A stretch of DNA of 64,000 bases from Knufia peltigerae (lineage: Eukaryota; Ascomycota; Eurotiomycetes; Chaetothyriales; Trichomeriaceae), in the NCBI GenBank assembly GCA_030247855.1, contig JAPDRN010000059.1:1-64000 (forward strand), written 5' to 3'. Both the position numbers and the translations under genes were made by a program. A model generated the notes under the pieces. It was not told the DNA's origin. It made no database searches and saw nothing but the letters and a program-made list of their open reading frames with translations. This document shows positions 42,361-53,898 of this stretch, piece by piece; the stretch's first letter is position 1; each line of letters begins with the position of its first letter.

Positions 42361-43045
42361 CTGCGATGACTATTCCTTCACGAAATAAAGCTGTGAAGCA
42401 TTAATTAATGCTCTTTTTGTGTGCCGAGGGCACGTGTGTTGACGAACGCTCTCCCATTGTTGTGCGCAAAGTGACAGCCTTCGCTTCGCCTTCTGCAAGA
42501 TGCCTGCACTCGTTCGCCCGAGACATTGTAAAGGCTAATTCCGTGCCGCTAGATTGAGCAAGTGCTGATGACCTAGCGACCTGAAATGGGGAGCAATCCA
42601 TAATCCCAGTCTCGACGCGCCGGATACCAGATCAGTGATTGATTGACTGCAAACAGCCTTCTTGAAGAGACCATCTATTGCCCACGTTCCTAGCTGAAGA
42701 CCTGACCTTTATGGACTTGGCTTGGTAGAATCTATCTCTGTTCTGGTCTCACATGAAGACAAGGACAATATCCATGTGTGTTGTCGGTGCAGGTGTGTCA
42801 TCGGCCTCTCCTTTGCCCTGCGCCTCGCCTGAGATGGCCATTGAGTTATGATTCTGGCCACCTACATGGTGATGAAGGACTGGACTGATGCAGTACCTGG
42901 TAATAGTACACAGTGCCTCCCGTGATGGGAAAAAAGGCCCGCAAGCTTGCCGCGCCTCTTGTCTGCCGACTGTTCGTGCTACCATGGCTCCAGGGCTGCC
43001 ACGAGGCTTTCTACGCATGCCAGGAGGGACTCATGGAGCGGCCAT
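42361..43045. other. Convergent 3' region
   Basis: 685 bases between the dipeptidase stop and the Zn2Cys6 gene stop; holds both 3' UTRs. Short frames inside show no features. Confidence 0.6.
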
Positions 43046-45397
43046 TCATGAACACACCAATGGGGCCTGCTTTTCTCGCAACACGTCCATCCAGTTGGCC
43101 TTGTTCCTGTCCGACGAGCCCAGCTTTGTTTGTCGGATCTCTGTGGCGATTTCTGCCGCTCGATCGAAGTTCCTGAGACCGAAGCGGTCGCCACAACTTT
43201 TGAGCCAGTCTATCAATTCCCGGAAGTCCTTGTCATCATTTGCTTCGACGGCGGCAATGAAACCCGGCCAGACGAGACTGCTTGACGCGATGGCGTGTGT
43301 GGTTTTGTAAATTTCGCACGCGAGAAGGTGCTCCTTGACTCGTTTGACGAAAGGCTGGAGAACAAACGGATTCACTTCACGCACCTGTCGATAGAAGTAG
43401 ATGAGTAGGGCCGAGTGTACGGCCAACGCCATATGGCTCACATGTCCTTCCTTGACACCTGTCGCATCTGCACAGGGCTGCCTTTGGTCTCTCATGCCAC
43501 CGATGTTGAGATCGTCGGGAAGCGACGTGGAACTCCAAGTCGAAGCCCATTGATCAGCCGATACCCGCCGTCGAGAATCGGCCTCGCCAAGGCGGTCGCT
43601 TTTGCCCTCCCAATTGCACAGGGCATCCTCTATGATGGCGACCCTTTTTTGGATCTCATGGAATTGTGACGCGCTTGCCAATGGGCAGAATTCTTTAAAA
43701 TGACGGATTTGCTGTGAAAGATAGCTAACATGAGACATGAGGACGAACAAGGATTCGGGAATGCCATATACCAAGCGAAAAGCCGAGCCGCCGTCGCCCT
43801 CGGGCTCTCCTTCAGCAAGATTATGCCACAGATCTGCAGGTGGAATTGTCTGACCTATAGATTCCGACTCTGCGGTATGTAGCCCGAAAGATGGGTAACG
43901 CATCGAGCTTTCGCGTTTTGCGTCTGGAGAAGGCAACTGCATTGATTTCGGGTACGGAAATGTGCTATCTTCGATGACTCGGAGGAAGACAAAAGTACTG
44001 TGCAGGGTTCGGACTTTTCGAGACTTGTTCGCTTTTGGCAGGCCACGGCGTCGCACGATGTCTTGTGCTCGAAGCAGATAGGAGCGAGCATCTTCCATGT
44101 TGCCGCTTGTAATCTTAAAAGAACCGGTAAGCAAACATTATTCCATCAAAATGGTCTGGTGGCTGGACGGCCGATGGAGGCTTACGCAAACGGTGACCAT
44201 GGTCAGTATAGCCATCAAAACGTCCTTGTACTTGACCTTGGTCGCTCGGTCATGCCCTCCGTCCAAACCCTTCCGTAGCTCTGACGCTGCTTGGCTGTAG
44301 TGAGAGTTGCCGACTGTCCACCAGTAGCCCTTCTCTTTGGCCTTTGCAGTCGTCCGATCGAGATGGAATGAGCTCAGTGCCAGGACGGCGTAGAACAGAG
44401 CGATCTGGAAGTGGTTTGGGCATTTCCAGATAACGAGCTCTCCAAACGTCTTCAACACGCTTGGAAGATGAAGGATACGCCACGGCGACTTTTTATTCTG
44501 GATTAAAGAGACCACGTCCACGTACTGGCCGGCGAAATGGTCTAGGAGGAATTTGACATCAAGCGGTACTTTCATCTCGAAGTCATCCGGAGGAGGTACT
44601 TGGTGTTGCAGAGGTAGTCGAGTCATGTATGGGAGTGAAAAGTCCAGCTCGTTGGAACTCAAGATGTTGGAGTCCACAGGCTGCCAGGCAGGGGTGCAAG
44701 AGTCTGATGGGAGCTCATACTCGATGAAATCAGGGAGGGCAGTCTCGAACTGACTGTCGGTCGATGCGTGCATTTCAAGGTCAAAGAAACCCAAGAAGGG
44801 AGAGACTTTTTCGTCAGGGGCTATTACGAAGTCGGCGTCGAGATCATGTATGGTGCCGAGGAAAGATGATGATGATGATTTTGGATCCGAAGGTCCGTGG
44901 CGGAAAACGCCCAGCGGCCCTTGCGAGATGGTCTCTCCATCGACAGGGCATTGCTCTTCAAGGCGATCGAGTATGGATCCGAGGTTGAGTCCGGACAATG
45001 GCTTTGTGATTTGGGAAATCATTCGTTGCCGTTCAAAGTCTGCGCCACGAAATGTGAGAACAGCCCTGCTGGTAGTTTGGGGGGGGTATAGCTTCCCTCC
45101 AAACAGCATTCGTCTGCTCTCCTTCGAGGCCTCTGCATTTCTGGCTCGTGATTCAGATGGGGAAGACAGATCATCGCTTGAACCTGAGATTAACGGGGTA
45201 ATGAAAAGGATTCGAGGCTCGAATCCTTGACACGGGAGCTGAAGGCGCCGGCATACACCACAAGCTGGACGAACATCATCGCATTTGACTCTTCTCCTCC
45301 GGCACGTGAGACAGCCAGTCAGGGATCGATGGCGCATGTATCCGGAAAAATGAACACCGCGAGGAGTATCTGGAGCCTCGGAAAGTTCAGTGGACAT
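43046..45397 (-). CDS. Zn2Cys6 transcription factor, ArcA/arginine-metabolism-regulator-like
   Basis: Two exons, 44186-45397 and 43046-44113, 759 aa. The zinc cluster has Cys 29, 32, 39, 46, 49 and 56 (TGCLTCRRRRVKC, CGVCRRLQLPC), the pattern of the ArcA/ARGRII type. The intron junction (TTTTAAG acceptor) joins MVTVC to ITSGNMEDARSYLLRA, typical of these factors' middle domain. The central region (about 270-420) contains DHFAGQYVDVVSLIQNKKSPW, a helical block shared by this family; the N-terminal linker carries a Ser/Glu-rich acidic stretch. It may control the flanking dipeptidase, permease or DapA-family gene, since ArcA-type factors steer amino-acid use; this is inferred from location. Confidence 0.85.
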
Positions 45398-45783
45398 GCC
45401 CGGCGAGGGGAGAAATGCTTACGACTCTCGGTGCCGCTGTGCGGGTAAGCAGCTCGACCTTGAAGAACTGCAATCGAAGCCGTAGCTTTGAGTTGAGAGA
45501 GACCGGAGTCAATTCGCACTCTTATCTACAAGTTCGCTGGCAGCTAAACTACCATGGATTGGGGAAAGCCTACGGAGTACAGCAGAACCGGGGAAGAGCC
45601 ACTTTAGGGACAGTCGGTAAAAAGCAGAGATCAAATCATCATTGCCCCTTCTTAAATAGACAGTTTCATTATATGCGTACTCTACAAAACACAATGAAAC
45701 CAGTAGTATATAACTCATATTACTCGAGCGATGTTATGATAGCAATTCTAGGTCAGGTCGCGGCGAGTTCTCTAGACTTGGGC
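45398..45783. other. Region between Zn2Cys6 and lyase genes
   Basis: 386 bases: the upstream region of the regulator and the 3' end of the lyase gene. One TACGGAGTA word at 45571-45579. No gene seen. Confidence 0.55.
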
Positions 45784-46749
45784 CTAGCATGGTTGGGACC
45801 TTGAAACTCCCCGATCTAATTCGCGCGTACCTTTGGTGTCGCCACTCGCGTACGCCTTCTTGACACCAGCATCGAGGAGTAGTCTTTCCAGTTCCGCCCG
45901 ATCATTCCCCTCAAGCAGCGAGAAAGGTGTGCGCATTGGCCCAGCTGATGTTCCAATCAACTGCATACCCGTCTTCACAGCCGCGGCGTAATTGCTCGAC
46001 TCGAACAGCTCGCAGAGCGGTCGAATCTTTGTCCACATTTCGCGAGCACACTCGAAGTCCCTTTGAACAGCAACTACATTCCAAAATTCCATAGCGAGCT
46101 CTGGAATCACGTTTGCCAGGCCCCAGACGATGCCCTGGGCTCCAGCAGCCAGACCATAGAACATGAGCGTGTCATTACCCACGAAAGTGGTGATGGTTGC
46201 GCCATGGTCCCAAAGCATCTCACTCAATCCAACTGCATCGTCTGCGGTGTACTTGACGTACTGCACGCCGCGCTCGGTGAGGGTGGAAATTTGTCCAGGT
46301 GTGAGTATCGTGCCACTGGCGGCAGGGTTGTGGTAGTACATCAATGGCAACCCGCTTCGTTCGCGAAGCCGCTCGAGAAAGTCGCCGAGCTGAGAGACGT
46401 TGAGCGCGTCGTAGAATGGGGGAAGAAGCATTAAGCCAGTTGCTCCTGTTTGGGCGGCATGTTCGGCGAGATCTAGCGAATCTCGAAGGGACAGGGATCC
46501 AACACCCGTGACCACTGGGACTCGACCAGCAGCAAATTTCACACAGAGTTCAGTTAAGTGTTTGCGCTCTGGTAGCGTCAGGGTAGTGAACTGTCCGGTG
46601 CTTCCACCAGGGACCAAGCCATGGATTCCAGCATTGAGAAGGTAATTGATATGATTTCTGAGCAATGGTTCGTCAATCTCGTCTCCATCCGCCGTAAGAG
46701 GAGTTGGAAGAGCGACGTAGACACCTCGTAAATGATGGTCAGAGCCCAT
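45784..46749 (-). CDS. Dihydrodipicolinate synthase/N-acetylneuraminate lyase superfamily protein
   Basis: Intronless, 321 aa from the ATG at 46749 (MGSDHHLRG). A DapA-type TIM-barrel aldolase: GVYVALPTPLTADGDEID at the start, the GGSTGQFTTL loop (residues 48-57, the GTTGE-like pyruvate-binding motif), the catalytic Tyr 139 (MYYHNP) and the Schiff-base Lys 166 (YVKYTAD). Members cleave or make 2-keto-acids through a pyruvate Schiff base. Fungi make lysine through aminoadipate, so this is a catabolic aldolase, for example for 2-keto-3-deoxy sugar acids, hydroxyproline or an aromatic side-chain, not lysine synthesis. Its C-terminus carries a 20-residue polar tail beyond the fold. Confidence 0.88.
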   Translation of the reverse strand: MGSDHHLRGVYVALPTPLTADGDEIDEPLLRNHINYLLNAGIHGLVPGGSTGQFTTLTLPERKHLTELCVKFAAGRVPVVTGVGSLSLRDSLDLAEHAAQTGATGLMLLPPFYDALNVSQLGDFLERLRERSGLPLMYYHNPAASGTILTPGQISTLTERGVQYVKYTADDAVGLSEMLWDHGATITTFVGNDTLMFYGLAAGAQGIVWGLANVIPELAMEFWNVVAVQRDFECAREMWTKIRPLCELFESSNYAAAVKTGMQLIGTSAGPMRTPFSLLEGNDRAELERLLLDAGVKKAYASGDTKGTRELDRGVSRSQPC

Positions 46750-48193
46750 GACAATCACAAGTCTTTGATACAGCCTTGGACTCGGTCAGTAGTGTAGGCA
46801 AGCGTTCATGGTTTAGGCAAATGCGACAGATCTGTTGGACAATATCCTGCCAAAAAGGCCAGACACCTCCTCAGAGTATAGCGATGGGAGGAGAACCGGA
46901 GCCCGCGACGAGTGGAACCGTCCGATGGCGGTAGCAAGGACGGATTCGACATGTTCGAACGCGGAGCGTTGCACTCTGGAAGAAAAAAGTGATGAACGAA
47001 GGAAGGCGAGCACTCAAACGGTAGGTGTTAGCGACGACACAACCTCCCGGTCGGAAGTCGATGACTGTTGCGTAGCTCCCTCTCACTTCCACGGTTCATG
47101 TTCTGCATCTTCGGCTGCATCAGCAAAGTAACTACACGTTGTACCAGTCAAGTCTGTTCTGGTCCTTAGTTCCGGGAGAATTGGGAACGCTCGTTGTTCG
47201 ACCACCATTGGGGCTTGCTTCGGAGTTGTTTCCAAAGTCTCTAGGACACGGAGACTGTCCAAAGACGTCTGCTGCTCATTGATATGTGTAGAGTCCAGCC
47301 AAGCTTTAGCGACACAATCCAGAAGTCAAGGTAAAGCCTGTTGACGTCGAGTGGCTCCCAGGACGAGATGCGATCTTAGAAAGCGAACTGTCCGTAGCGC
47401 ACTGCTCCAATTTAAGTCACGTGAGCGACTCTGATTTTCGTGTGAAGAATCGAACATACCGTACTTATTTCGGACTAATACCAATTCCTATCTTACGCAC
47501 TTTGTTCTTCTCTTCTCACCCTCCCTTGAAAAAGAGGGGCGAGAGGTAAATCAAAGATGCTGTCTTCTAGGTCCGTACAGAACGGTACATGTACTCAAAG
47601 TCGCAATCGTACAGTATGCACTTTCATTGACCATGCTCGTACTCCGTGAATGGCTTGCTAAAATGTACTCCATACAGTGTACTCTTTACTTTTTGAACAA
47701 TGCTTTTTCTATTCGTACTTGTAAAAAGACAATTGCAGCCATTGTCCTGCCTGACTAAATGAAGCTTGTAAAATTATGCTGCCTGCGTAATGCACGCTGC
47801 GTACGAGTAGGTAGCATCTCGTTGAATAGGTAAGGTTGAATATAACGAGCGGAACTGGGTCGGGGTTAAAGAACACCAAGTAAATCATATCGTATCTTTC
47901 ATAGAGGACACATAAAGAATCCATATATTCGAGTTGATTGATCGATCGAAAACAACCATTTATGTGTGCGTTGAAAAGAGAACAAAATTTCATTATACTG
48001 CAGGAAATGGAGTCTTGGAAACACCATCGGAATGCAGGCAACGCAGCCGGTCCTATACATAAGAGAAAAACTGCAGCGCATGCAGGACAATTTCATTCCG
48101 AGAACCAACTGCCAGGGGTATAGCACAATCTTGCTGTCATCACTCACTACCACTTTCATAACCATTATTGACTCTGTTTGAGGACGGGGTGCT
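46750..48193. other. 1.4-kb intergenic region before epsin
   Basis: No supported gene. A 99-codon plus frame at 46835-47131 lacks features. The AT-rich stretch from 47570 to 47720 carries several GTAC/TACTCC words (near 47590, 47638 and 47665), then an A/T-rich stretch that is probably the epsin 3' UTR. Confidence 0.55.
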
Positions 48194-50042
48194 CTACAAG
48201 TCAATCAAGCTTCCACCTTGAGGGCCACCAGGTCTACCACCAAAGGGATTGCCGTTTTGTTGCCCGTAACCACCATAGCCACCAACAGGTCCAGTTTGAT
48301 TGGGTAGTTGCTGAGCATACCCTGTGGCTTGCGACGAAAAGAAAGGATTGGTTCCAGTCTGTGCTGCTCGAAGACGATCAATACCTTGTCCTGCCGAGTT
48401 GACAAAAGCTCCAGGAGCAGTGTGCTGGGCGGGAATACGCAAGTCACCAGTGTTACCAAAGGTGTCTTGACCTTCTCCAGAAGCCAACAAAGCATTCAAT
48501 TTAGCATGCTGCGGGTTCGCAGGCTTCTGTGGCTGTTGCTGTTGGAAGGATGGCTGAGGAGATGGCTGGTAATTCATGATCGGGTTTGGCTGCGTAGGCT
48601 GGCTGAATTGTGTGGTCGGCTGCGTCTCCAGCAGAGTGCCCAGTGACGGCTGAGTGGTTGTACGCTGGAATGGCGACGGCGATGCCTGCTGCGGCTTTTG
48701 TGCGAAAGGATTGTTCGATCCAGTCGGTAGGGGTCTGAGCGGATCTGCGGGTTGGGGAGACTGAGTTGCCCATGGGTTGTTGGTCCCTGGTTGTAAGGCA
48801 GATTGGGTTTGGGGGGATTGTGCACCAAACATATCGCCGTAAGGCTGAGTGCCATACGGGTTGTTGGTTTGGAATGCCGTCTGTTGCGGTTGAAGAGTGT
48901 TTTGTTGTTGAAGGAAAGGCTGCTGCTGCCCAAATTGATCGTAACCTGTAGGCTGGGTGGGTTGAAAGCCGTTTGTGAAACCATTCGGCTGACCTGTTGG
49001 TTGTGGCTGGGCATATTGATTGTTGAGAAATCCCGTGCTCTGTGGCTGCTGCTGAAGAGGGTTTCCAAACCAGTCGACGGCAGGTTGCTGCTGGTATCCT
49101 TGGTTGTAACCTGTTGGTTGCGGTTGGCTAGGTGCTGGGGTGTCGTCAAAAAGGGACGCAGCATTGGCTTCCTCGAGTTGGCGCCTTCGCATCTCTTCTT
49201 CCTCTTTACTGATCTTGATTGCCTTTTGTAGGTCGTCTGTGTCCTGGTCGGCGTTTTGTCGTCGTCTGCGCTCCTCTTCCCTCCTCGCTTCCTCCAAACT
49301 TGCATCAATCGCTCTCTTGTATTCCATGTCTTCATCTTCGTCCGCAGCTGAATGTCTGGGTGGCTGTCTGCGCGAAGGACTAGCGACTTGCTGAGGTGCG
49401 TAATCGTCCATGGCCTGAACACGAGTTTTCCATACTTTCCGATCGGATCGTTCACTCCTCAGACGGTCTTCATCCAGAATGAGAGATGTCAATTCCTTCG
49501 CAAAAATACGAACTGTAGTATATTAGCACAGGTTCCTACTGCACCATTGGGTTATCTTACCATTTTGTCCAACGTCCCTTCCGTCTTCGTCGATGTACTG
49601 GAATTCTCGGAGCGTCTTGATAATATAAATGTTCTTCCGCGCCCAGGTCACCACCAGTTCGGAACCTTCGTGCAGGCAGTAATCAAGGACTTTCAAGGAT
49701 TTGAGAACATGTCGCCAGTTTTTTCCTTTGTCATTCAATCGCTTGTCTAAAAGGTCCATGATTTCATAGAAATCACTCGGACTGTGCGGACACGGTCAGC
49801 TGCCATGATTCATTGTCATGATCGACCACGACTCACTTGTTGAAGGTCAAGGCAGCGATTTCTGCCATATCTGTACCCGTAGGGCCCCATGGGTCATTGG
49901 AGGTGGCTATTGTCATCAATTAGACGCTGTGTCCTGTGTCGCAGGCCGCCGTAATTGCTTGTCTCTTACCATTTCGCACCTTGACCTGAACACTACTATA
50001 ACCTTTTGTGACATTCTTTACACTCCTGACAACTTTTGACAT
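48194..50042 (-). CDS. ent1: Epsin (ENTH-domain endocytic adaptor)
   Basis: Four exons (49970-50042, 49837-49906, 49561-49781, 48194-49512) give 560 aa. The ENTH domain (about 14-145) has the VQVKVRNATSNDPWGPTG-type opening, MAEIAALTFN, DFYEIMDLLDKRLNDKGKNW and DYCLHEGSELVVTW, nearly identical to other fungal epsins. Two ubiquitin-interacting motifs follow (about 185-198 and 216-228). The long C-terminal tail is Gln/Pro/Asn rich with NPFAQ, NPFFS and NPFGG motifs for EH-domain partners, and it ends in SLIDL, a clathrin-box-like motif. Epsins bend PtdIns(4,5)P2 membranes and recruit ubiquitinated cargo to clathrin pits. The protein is complete and appears functional. Confidence 0.93.
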
Positions 50043-51258
50043 CTTGACAATGGGCGCAGTTTCCAAGGAAGACCGTGTGTAGATGCTTGCAGATGCTTGT
50101 TGGCGAAGTGAAGGGTGGGACGGATCAAGTTCGTTTGAGATGCCGACAACAGTATTTCTTCGAGAGGGCTGATAACCAAAGGAGCGGCTAGGCGTCTCAG
50201 TGACCGTGTATCTTCGACCAAATTGATCGGTCACTGTACGCCGAGTAGGAAGACTAGAAAAGAGAAGAGGTGAGGCGAAGAATGCCAGTTCGACGGATGG
50301 AGGAGAATCCGGAGAAGCCTTGGTTAGGTTGGTGGCCCAGCAAGCTCGCAAGGGTCACGTCAAGTGTTGGGCGATATGGGCAGCGCAGGGCAAAAGCACT
50401 GGCCAGGCACAGGCAAGGTTAGGGAACGATATCGACGGTCAAGAGTATCCACAAGTGATCCTCTTTGTGAGTGCGACGGTGCGGGTGCTGATGAAATTGC
50501 CAATTCTCGGTGGTTGTAGGCGTGGCGCGGGCAAGGCTAATCGCGGCTGATCTCGATAGGCGGTGGCAACAGGCTTCACAGATGATGGATTGGGAGTCTG
50601 ACAACAGATAATGTTGAGCCAGCAATTAATCCTCGAATTATGGTGACTGTACGAGCAGGCAATGGATAGATGGAATGGGATTGATTTCACAGGAATAGCT
50701 GAATAAGGATGAATGGGCGTGAGGATTGATTGATGGGCTGTTCTCTTAACGAAACCACGCAACGTCACTGCCCATTGTCTTCCGCCACACTTGCCGCGTC
50801 AAGCTCTCACCTTGGCATCACCCACCGCCAGAAGGCTCCTTTAGTACTCCGTACTCCGTATTACTTATCACTCCAGACAGTACGAGTACGCATACAATTA
50901 GCCATACGCCCTTCCTCCTCCCTTCTACGGAGGAATTAGCGATGACAATCAACCTACAAAACAGTATTACAGTCTTTGCTAGAACTCCGTCTGTACTGTA
51001 CAATGTGTCAGCGCCTGACGAGCCGACGCTTCCGGAGCTTACAGAACATATGGCACTTGTGACTAGCTCGGACAATTACCCCATGTTCTTCGTCTCGTAT
51101 CAATGCTGCAACATCAAAAAATCTCTCACACCTACGGATATTTCGTGCATCAGTTCAAGCCACACCTGACTAATACCTAGATAGTCGACGGGAGCACTCT
51201 CTACGAGTACAGTACTTTCCTTACTCTGACGACACGAGGCCGGCCATGCCGCTTCTTC
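50043..51258. other. Intergenic upstream of epsin
   Basis: About 1.2 kb with the epsin promoter at the left. A tandem pair of TACTCCGTA words at 50845-50853 and 50852-50860. No supported gene. Confidence 0.6.
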
Positions 51259-51927
51259 TCAACCATCAACATGGGCCTGTGCCTCCTCTTCCAAATCGAG
51301 CCGTACCGCATGCTTGATCTCTGCCCCAGCAAGATGGTTCCTGATCTGACCGTATTTCTCGAATCCATCCGTCTTCGCAAAATCATGGTGCTGTTCCACG
51401 CTCCTCCAGCCCGTTATAAGGACGTATTCGCTCTTAACTTCTCCTTCCAGTGATGGGTCAAACCCCTTGTCTATTCTCCAGCCTCCCACTACTCGGTCAG
51501 ATCCTCCAATGAATGCTTCAAGGTGGTGTTTATTCGTTTCGAACGTGGCTTTGAAGCTCTCTTTCTCGCCATCTGTAATAAAATGCCGCACGACCGCAAT
51601 CACATTCGTGTGCCACGGAGGAGGAGAATGAGTTTGATCGATATCCAGGTGAAACATCCATTCAACAGTGACCTGATCCTTGAGCAGTTCAAGTAATTCT
51701 TGGTTGTCTTGACTTGGAATGAAGTTGGTCATATGAAACTCGACAGATGGCCAAGCGCCAAAAATGAAGATCACGTCCGGATCCTCCACAGCGCGAAAAT
51801 AGCGAAAGTCGAAGCCGCTGGCCGTCTCCATGACACGTTTGGCTTGTCGTAGTTTTGCATTCAACTCTGCTGTCGGCCATTCCGTACCTGGGCGAAGTCG
51901 GAGAAGTGCAAGTTCGGTGACAGGCAT
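51259..51927 (-). CDS. Dimeric alpha-beta-barrel (ABM-like) domain protein
   Basis: Intronless, 222 aa from the ATG at 51927 (MPVTELALLRLRPG); the frame extends further up but is not needed. Two ferredoxin-like half-barrels can be seen: about 1-95 (with FDFRYFRAVEDPDVIFIFGAW) and about 110-215 (VIAVVRHFITDGEKESF, then YVLITGWRSVEQHHDFAKT). The fold is that of the antibiotic-biosynthesis monooxygenase and stress-responsive families; it needs no cofactor and acts on aromatic or polyketide-like compounds or serves as a small-molecule binder. The function of this protein is not identifiable. Confidence 0.75.
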   Translation of the reverse strand: MPVTELALLRLRPGTEWPTAELNAKLRQAKRVMETASGFDFRYFRAVEDPDVIFIFGAWPSVEFHMTNFIPSQDNQELLELLKDQVTVEWMFHLDIDQTHSPPPWHTNVIAVVRHFITDGEKESFKATFETNKHHLEAFIGGSDRVVGGWRIDKGFDPSLEGEVKSEYVLITGWRSVEQHHDFAKTDGFEKYGQIRNHLAGAEIKHAVRLDLEEEAQAHVDG

Positions 51928-53229
51928 TTTGTTCAAAGTGCAATTCTTGGTGAGTGATAAAGAATGTGATGCTACCGAACACCGACGAGGAAGCAATTAT
52001 CTCTTGTACTTCAAGATTCGTCACGTCTGTCTGCCTGAGCGTCTTGTTACGGGGCCAAAATCGCACACCAGCTGGAACCAGACTGATGATAACTTTCAAA
52101 GCTCAAGCAGACACCGACAAGCAGATCGTGGAGTATCTATTTGATTACATTGCATTTGTTGTTACCGTGAACAATGCTTAACTCCTCGATATACAGTCTT
52201 CCTGCCAAAGTCGTACTAATGCGGAGATAGCAGCCGGCCTTAGTGATCACCGGAGCCAAGTCACCAAACTACCTATCAACTATTCAGAAAGGGCCGTTCA
52301 TCTTGTCCAGTTGAGAAGTCCAATCTTCTGAGTCTCCCTCTGAATGCAGACTACCAATGAGATGCACTAGATGCTTGAGTCAAGACAAGAGTCAGCGACT
52401 CCCTTCGGCCATCGCAACCTCAAAGCCGTTGATCGCAGTCTTTGCTCTCGCTCTACTCGAGGCAACTCTGTCATGAGCCCCTCTGTGATGGATTGAACAG
52501 TCATGGGAACTGGTGGACTCAAAATATCGTTTCAATGTCTCGCGAGCCATTTCGCTGTTGGGGGCCGAATGTCGATCGAGCTGACGGGAGAAGTCTGACT
52601 GAGAGCACACATTTCTCTTCCAGAAGGAATGTTCTTGACTTTGATTGAGGGCAATTGAACCACTGAAGCTATGATGCATCAACTAATGCTTCATTGGTAC
52701 CAATTGTGATGGGGTGGTGGTTGAACCTACTCTGTCGACGATCCATGCTCAGCTACGAGTGACGTGGAATTTGATCGCGGCATACTGCTGGCGAGATTCT
52801 CATGGAATTTTCAAATCCGAGGCACAAGAAGGAATGTTCAGCTGTACTTGTTGTAATGATTCTTCTATTCATTCTTGGCCAAACCACAGACGACTATCGG
52901 CCTGCCCAAAAGTACCAGGTCGGGCCAACGTTCATATATCGAAGGTTGGGAACTCATGACACATTGCTACCGTGAGAACTTGTGTTCATCCTCTATATTC
53001 CACCCTATGAACATCAACATATGTGCAGGACTCAGGGCAGGACTCAGGACAGGATTAACTTAGCAGTAAGGGATGTGATGATGATGAGACCTGGGCAAGC
53101 ATTCTTCTTCGACTACAGCCGAAGCGCTTTAAGGATTGGAATCTGCCAGGACAACTGGAGTATTTCTGCAAACCAACCAAATCCAAACAGGGCTCCGCGC
53201 GGTTTTGCCTTACAGGCAAACGATCTAGC
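51928..53229. other. Intergenic upstream of ABM-like gene
   Basis: 1.3 kb with no gene found. The ABM-like gene promoter is at the left. Frames on both strands are short and overlap without domain features. Confidence 0.55.
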
Positions 53230-53399
53230 ATGGTGTCCATGACCTCCTTGGCCGAATCAGACTCGTACAACCAGGGTTATGATGTGAGGCTAATGCAAGG
53301 TCGTAGCCATACGCTAGGACTCAAGAGAACTCCGGAGGACTCAAGCCGGGATGATATCAACCCGAAGCAAGGCAACTTTCATGCGGAGATGTTGACAAC

Positions 53400-53455
53400 T
53401 TATATATTATCAGCCTCATCGCCCGGCCTTTTCCTCTCTCTCTCGCCATCTACTG
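53400..53455 (+). promoter_or_regulatory. Probable core promoter of the C2H2 locus
   Basis: A TATATATTAT element at about 53401-53410 is followed by a CT-rich tract (53431-53446), the usual arrangement of a filamentous-fungal core promoter. It places the transcription start near 53450, before the disturbed C2H2 coding region. Confidence 0.4.
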
Positions 53456-53898
53456 TCATAGACGTTGGTGCTAACTCAGTCCACCTGGGGTCCTTCCCAC
53501 GGGCAGTACATCCAACCTACCTTTTTCCAAAACGCAGCGCCCGCTTCTCAGCGGAATGGGCCTTTGCGTTCCAAGGCTACATCGGTCAACAAGGGAGTCG
53601 TCTTCTTGACTTTGACCCTTGGCAAAATCAGATCCATTTCGGGCTCGAAGCCCCTGATCAACTTTTTTACGGCAATGGATTAGTTCAATCATATCTGCGG
53701 CCCGGTACTGTCTCGACTCTCAACTACCGAGTCACTTCAGATACTTCAACTCGGCTCCAAGCCTCCGCAGTCACGGTTGCCAACTCATCCTCCGAAACTC
53801 TTCTCCTTCGATAACTCTTCCCTGAACTCAACGAGTATGTCGATCAATTTACCCCCGTCCCGGCTCATTTATATCTCAAGGCCGATGGTGAACCGTCC

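Noticed and set aside
45784..46749. A true lysine-pathway DapA
   Set aside because: Fungi make lysine through aminoadipate; the fold is shared, so a catabolic aldolase is the better reading.
46835..47131. A 98-codon plus frame next to the lyase start
   Set aside because: No ATG context, no domain, Ser/Arg-rich composition; could be part of a leader.
48574..49455. A 293-codon minus frame in a second phase of the epsin tail
   Set aside because: It is a shadow of the Gln/Pro/Asn-rich repeat of epsin; epsin in the other frame has NPF and UIM motifs.
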